Shown in pieces: positions 38,078 through 38,332 of a stretch of 38,332 nucleotides of DNA. How positions within the stretch are numbered: position 1 is the stretch's first letter; every line of letters begins with the position of its first letter. Source of the DNA: a virus; the IMG/VR virus record IMGVR_UViG_3300007712_000088, positions 1-38,332 of that record; one strand, written 5' to 3'. The notes under the pieces are model-generated. The model did not search any database. It saw only the letters and a list, made by a program, of their open reading frames with translations, and was not told where the DNA came from. The translations under genes were made by a program, and so were the position numbers.

Positions 38078-38332
38078 ATATACGTCGACGCACTTCACGA
38101 TCGCGAACGCGATACAATCTTTGTAGTTGAGCGCGATGAGCAGGGCAATCGTGTGCATACACAATATCCTGCTCGTTATGTGTTCTACTACCCAGATCCC
38201 AAAGGAAAATATACAAGTATTTTTGGCGATAGTTTGGAACGTTTCCAAACCACAAGTGGTAGAGCCTTCCAGAAAGAAAAGAAGGCAATGAATCACAAGC
38301 GGCTGTTTGAAAGCGACATGAATGTTGCTTTC
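38078..38332 (+). CDS. 43: DNA polymerase, T4 gp43-like, N-terminus only; apparent AUA start
   Basis: The frame is open from 38063 to the window end. The visible 85 residues match the start of T4-type family B polymerase: YVDALHDRERDTIFVVERDE, then YPARYVFYYPDPKGKYTSIF and FQKEKKAMNHKRLFESDMN, like the gp43 N-terminal domain (TREVEYLPTMFRH...YKDIYG). No ATG, GTG or TTG exists before GTG at about codon 25. ATA at 38078 lies seven bases after AGGAG (38066-38070), exactly where a start is expected, so AUA initiation is inferred. A sequencing error or a variant ATG is the alternative. 3' end outside the window. Confidence 0.82.
   Translation, partial: MYVDALHDRERDTIFVVERDEQGNRVHTQYPARYVFYYPDPKGKYTSIFGDSLERFQTTSGRAFQKEKKAMNHKRLFESDMNVAF

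Noticed and set aside
1-38332. tRNA genes, CRISPR arrays, insertion sequences or integrase/attachment sites
   Set aside because: No cloverleaf-like segment, spaced direct repeats, transposase or integrase motif was noticed by eye; a tRNA scan would be needed to exclude them fully.

Overview
The window is a contiguous piece of a T4-like (straboviral) myovirus genome, probably from a marine phage. The evidence is a T4-type clamp-loader ATPase (gp44), the N-terminus of a T4-type family B DNA polymerase (gp43) at the right edge, a DsbA-like late-transcription regulator, a GroES/gp31-like co-chaperonin, PhoH, MazG and TAAATA late-promoter boxes. Two spanin-like genes point to a Gram-negative host. 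The many metabolic and Fe-S genes resemble marine T4-like phages; no photosynthesis genes are present. The host cannot be fixed from the sequence. I saw no tRNA, CRISPR array or insertion sequence. Coding density is very high: only two genes run leftward, no intergenic gap exceeds 300 bases, and most neighbours overlap by 1-17 bases.

Layout. 1-7993: a rightward run of small unknown genes around SufT-like and IscA-like Fe-S genes, MazG, a DnaE-like fragment, GroES-like, gp44, DUF2693 and a HAD phosphatase, with one small leftward gene. 7990-8788: leftward PhoH and its likely late promoter. 8835-15933: late-type genes, comprising two conserved unknowns, a translation initiation factor IF-1, a spanin-like pair, a DnaJ-like protein, a ClpA-type unfoldase, an abundant-looking acidic protein with a terminator, and a probable holin. 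15933-20561: RyR-domain protein, HNH endonuclease, UvdE repair endonuclease and small early-type genes behind strong sigma70-like promoters. 20571-33223: virion-type late genes. Two paralogous MGRPI proteins are followed by four large modular proteins (469, 1083, 710 and 822 aa) whose domains are separated by LNE/VNE/VTE/ITE-A/G/S motifs like T4 prohead-protease sites, and then by an NMN adenylyltransferase-like enzyme carrying a similar N-terminal peptide. 33249-34046: amidase endolysin. 34077-38062: small early-type genes behind repeated promoter cassettes, ending with dsbA-like. 38078-end: gp43 N-terminus.

How they may work together. Two promoter systems alternate. Host-like TTGACA-N17-TATATT promoters, often followed by a TAAGCAAAGGAGA leader, drive small early-type genes. 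TAAATA boxes precede structural, lysis and polyprotein genes. Some sigma70-like promoters sit 5-6 bases upstream of an ATG that lacks a ribosome-binding site, so those mRNAs should be leaderless. The same genome encodes its own IF-1, and the DNA polymerase appears to start at AUA.

The most interesting candidate system is the 22-32.6 kb block. It looks like a set of capsid-packaged, protease-processed polyproteins. One carries three copies of a module resembling the T4 Alt N-terminus, an Alt-like ADP-ribosyltransferase-type domain and a ParB/DGHHR domain. The NAD-synthesis-type nucleotidyltransferase follows just downstream. This is inference from sequence patterns and remembered T4 biology; no database search was run.
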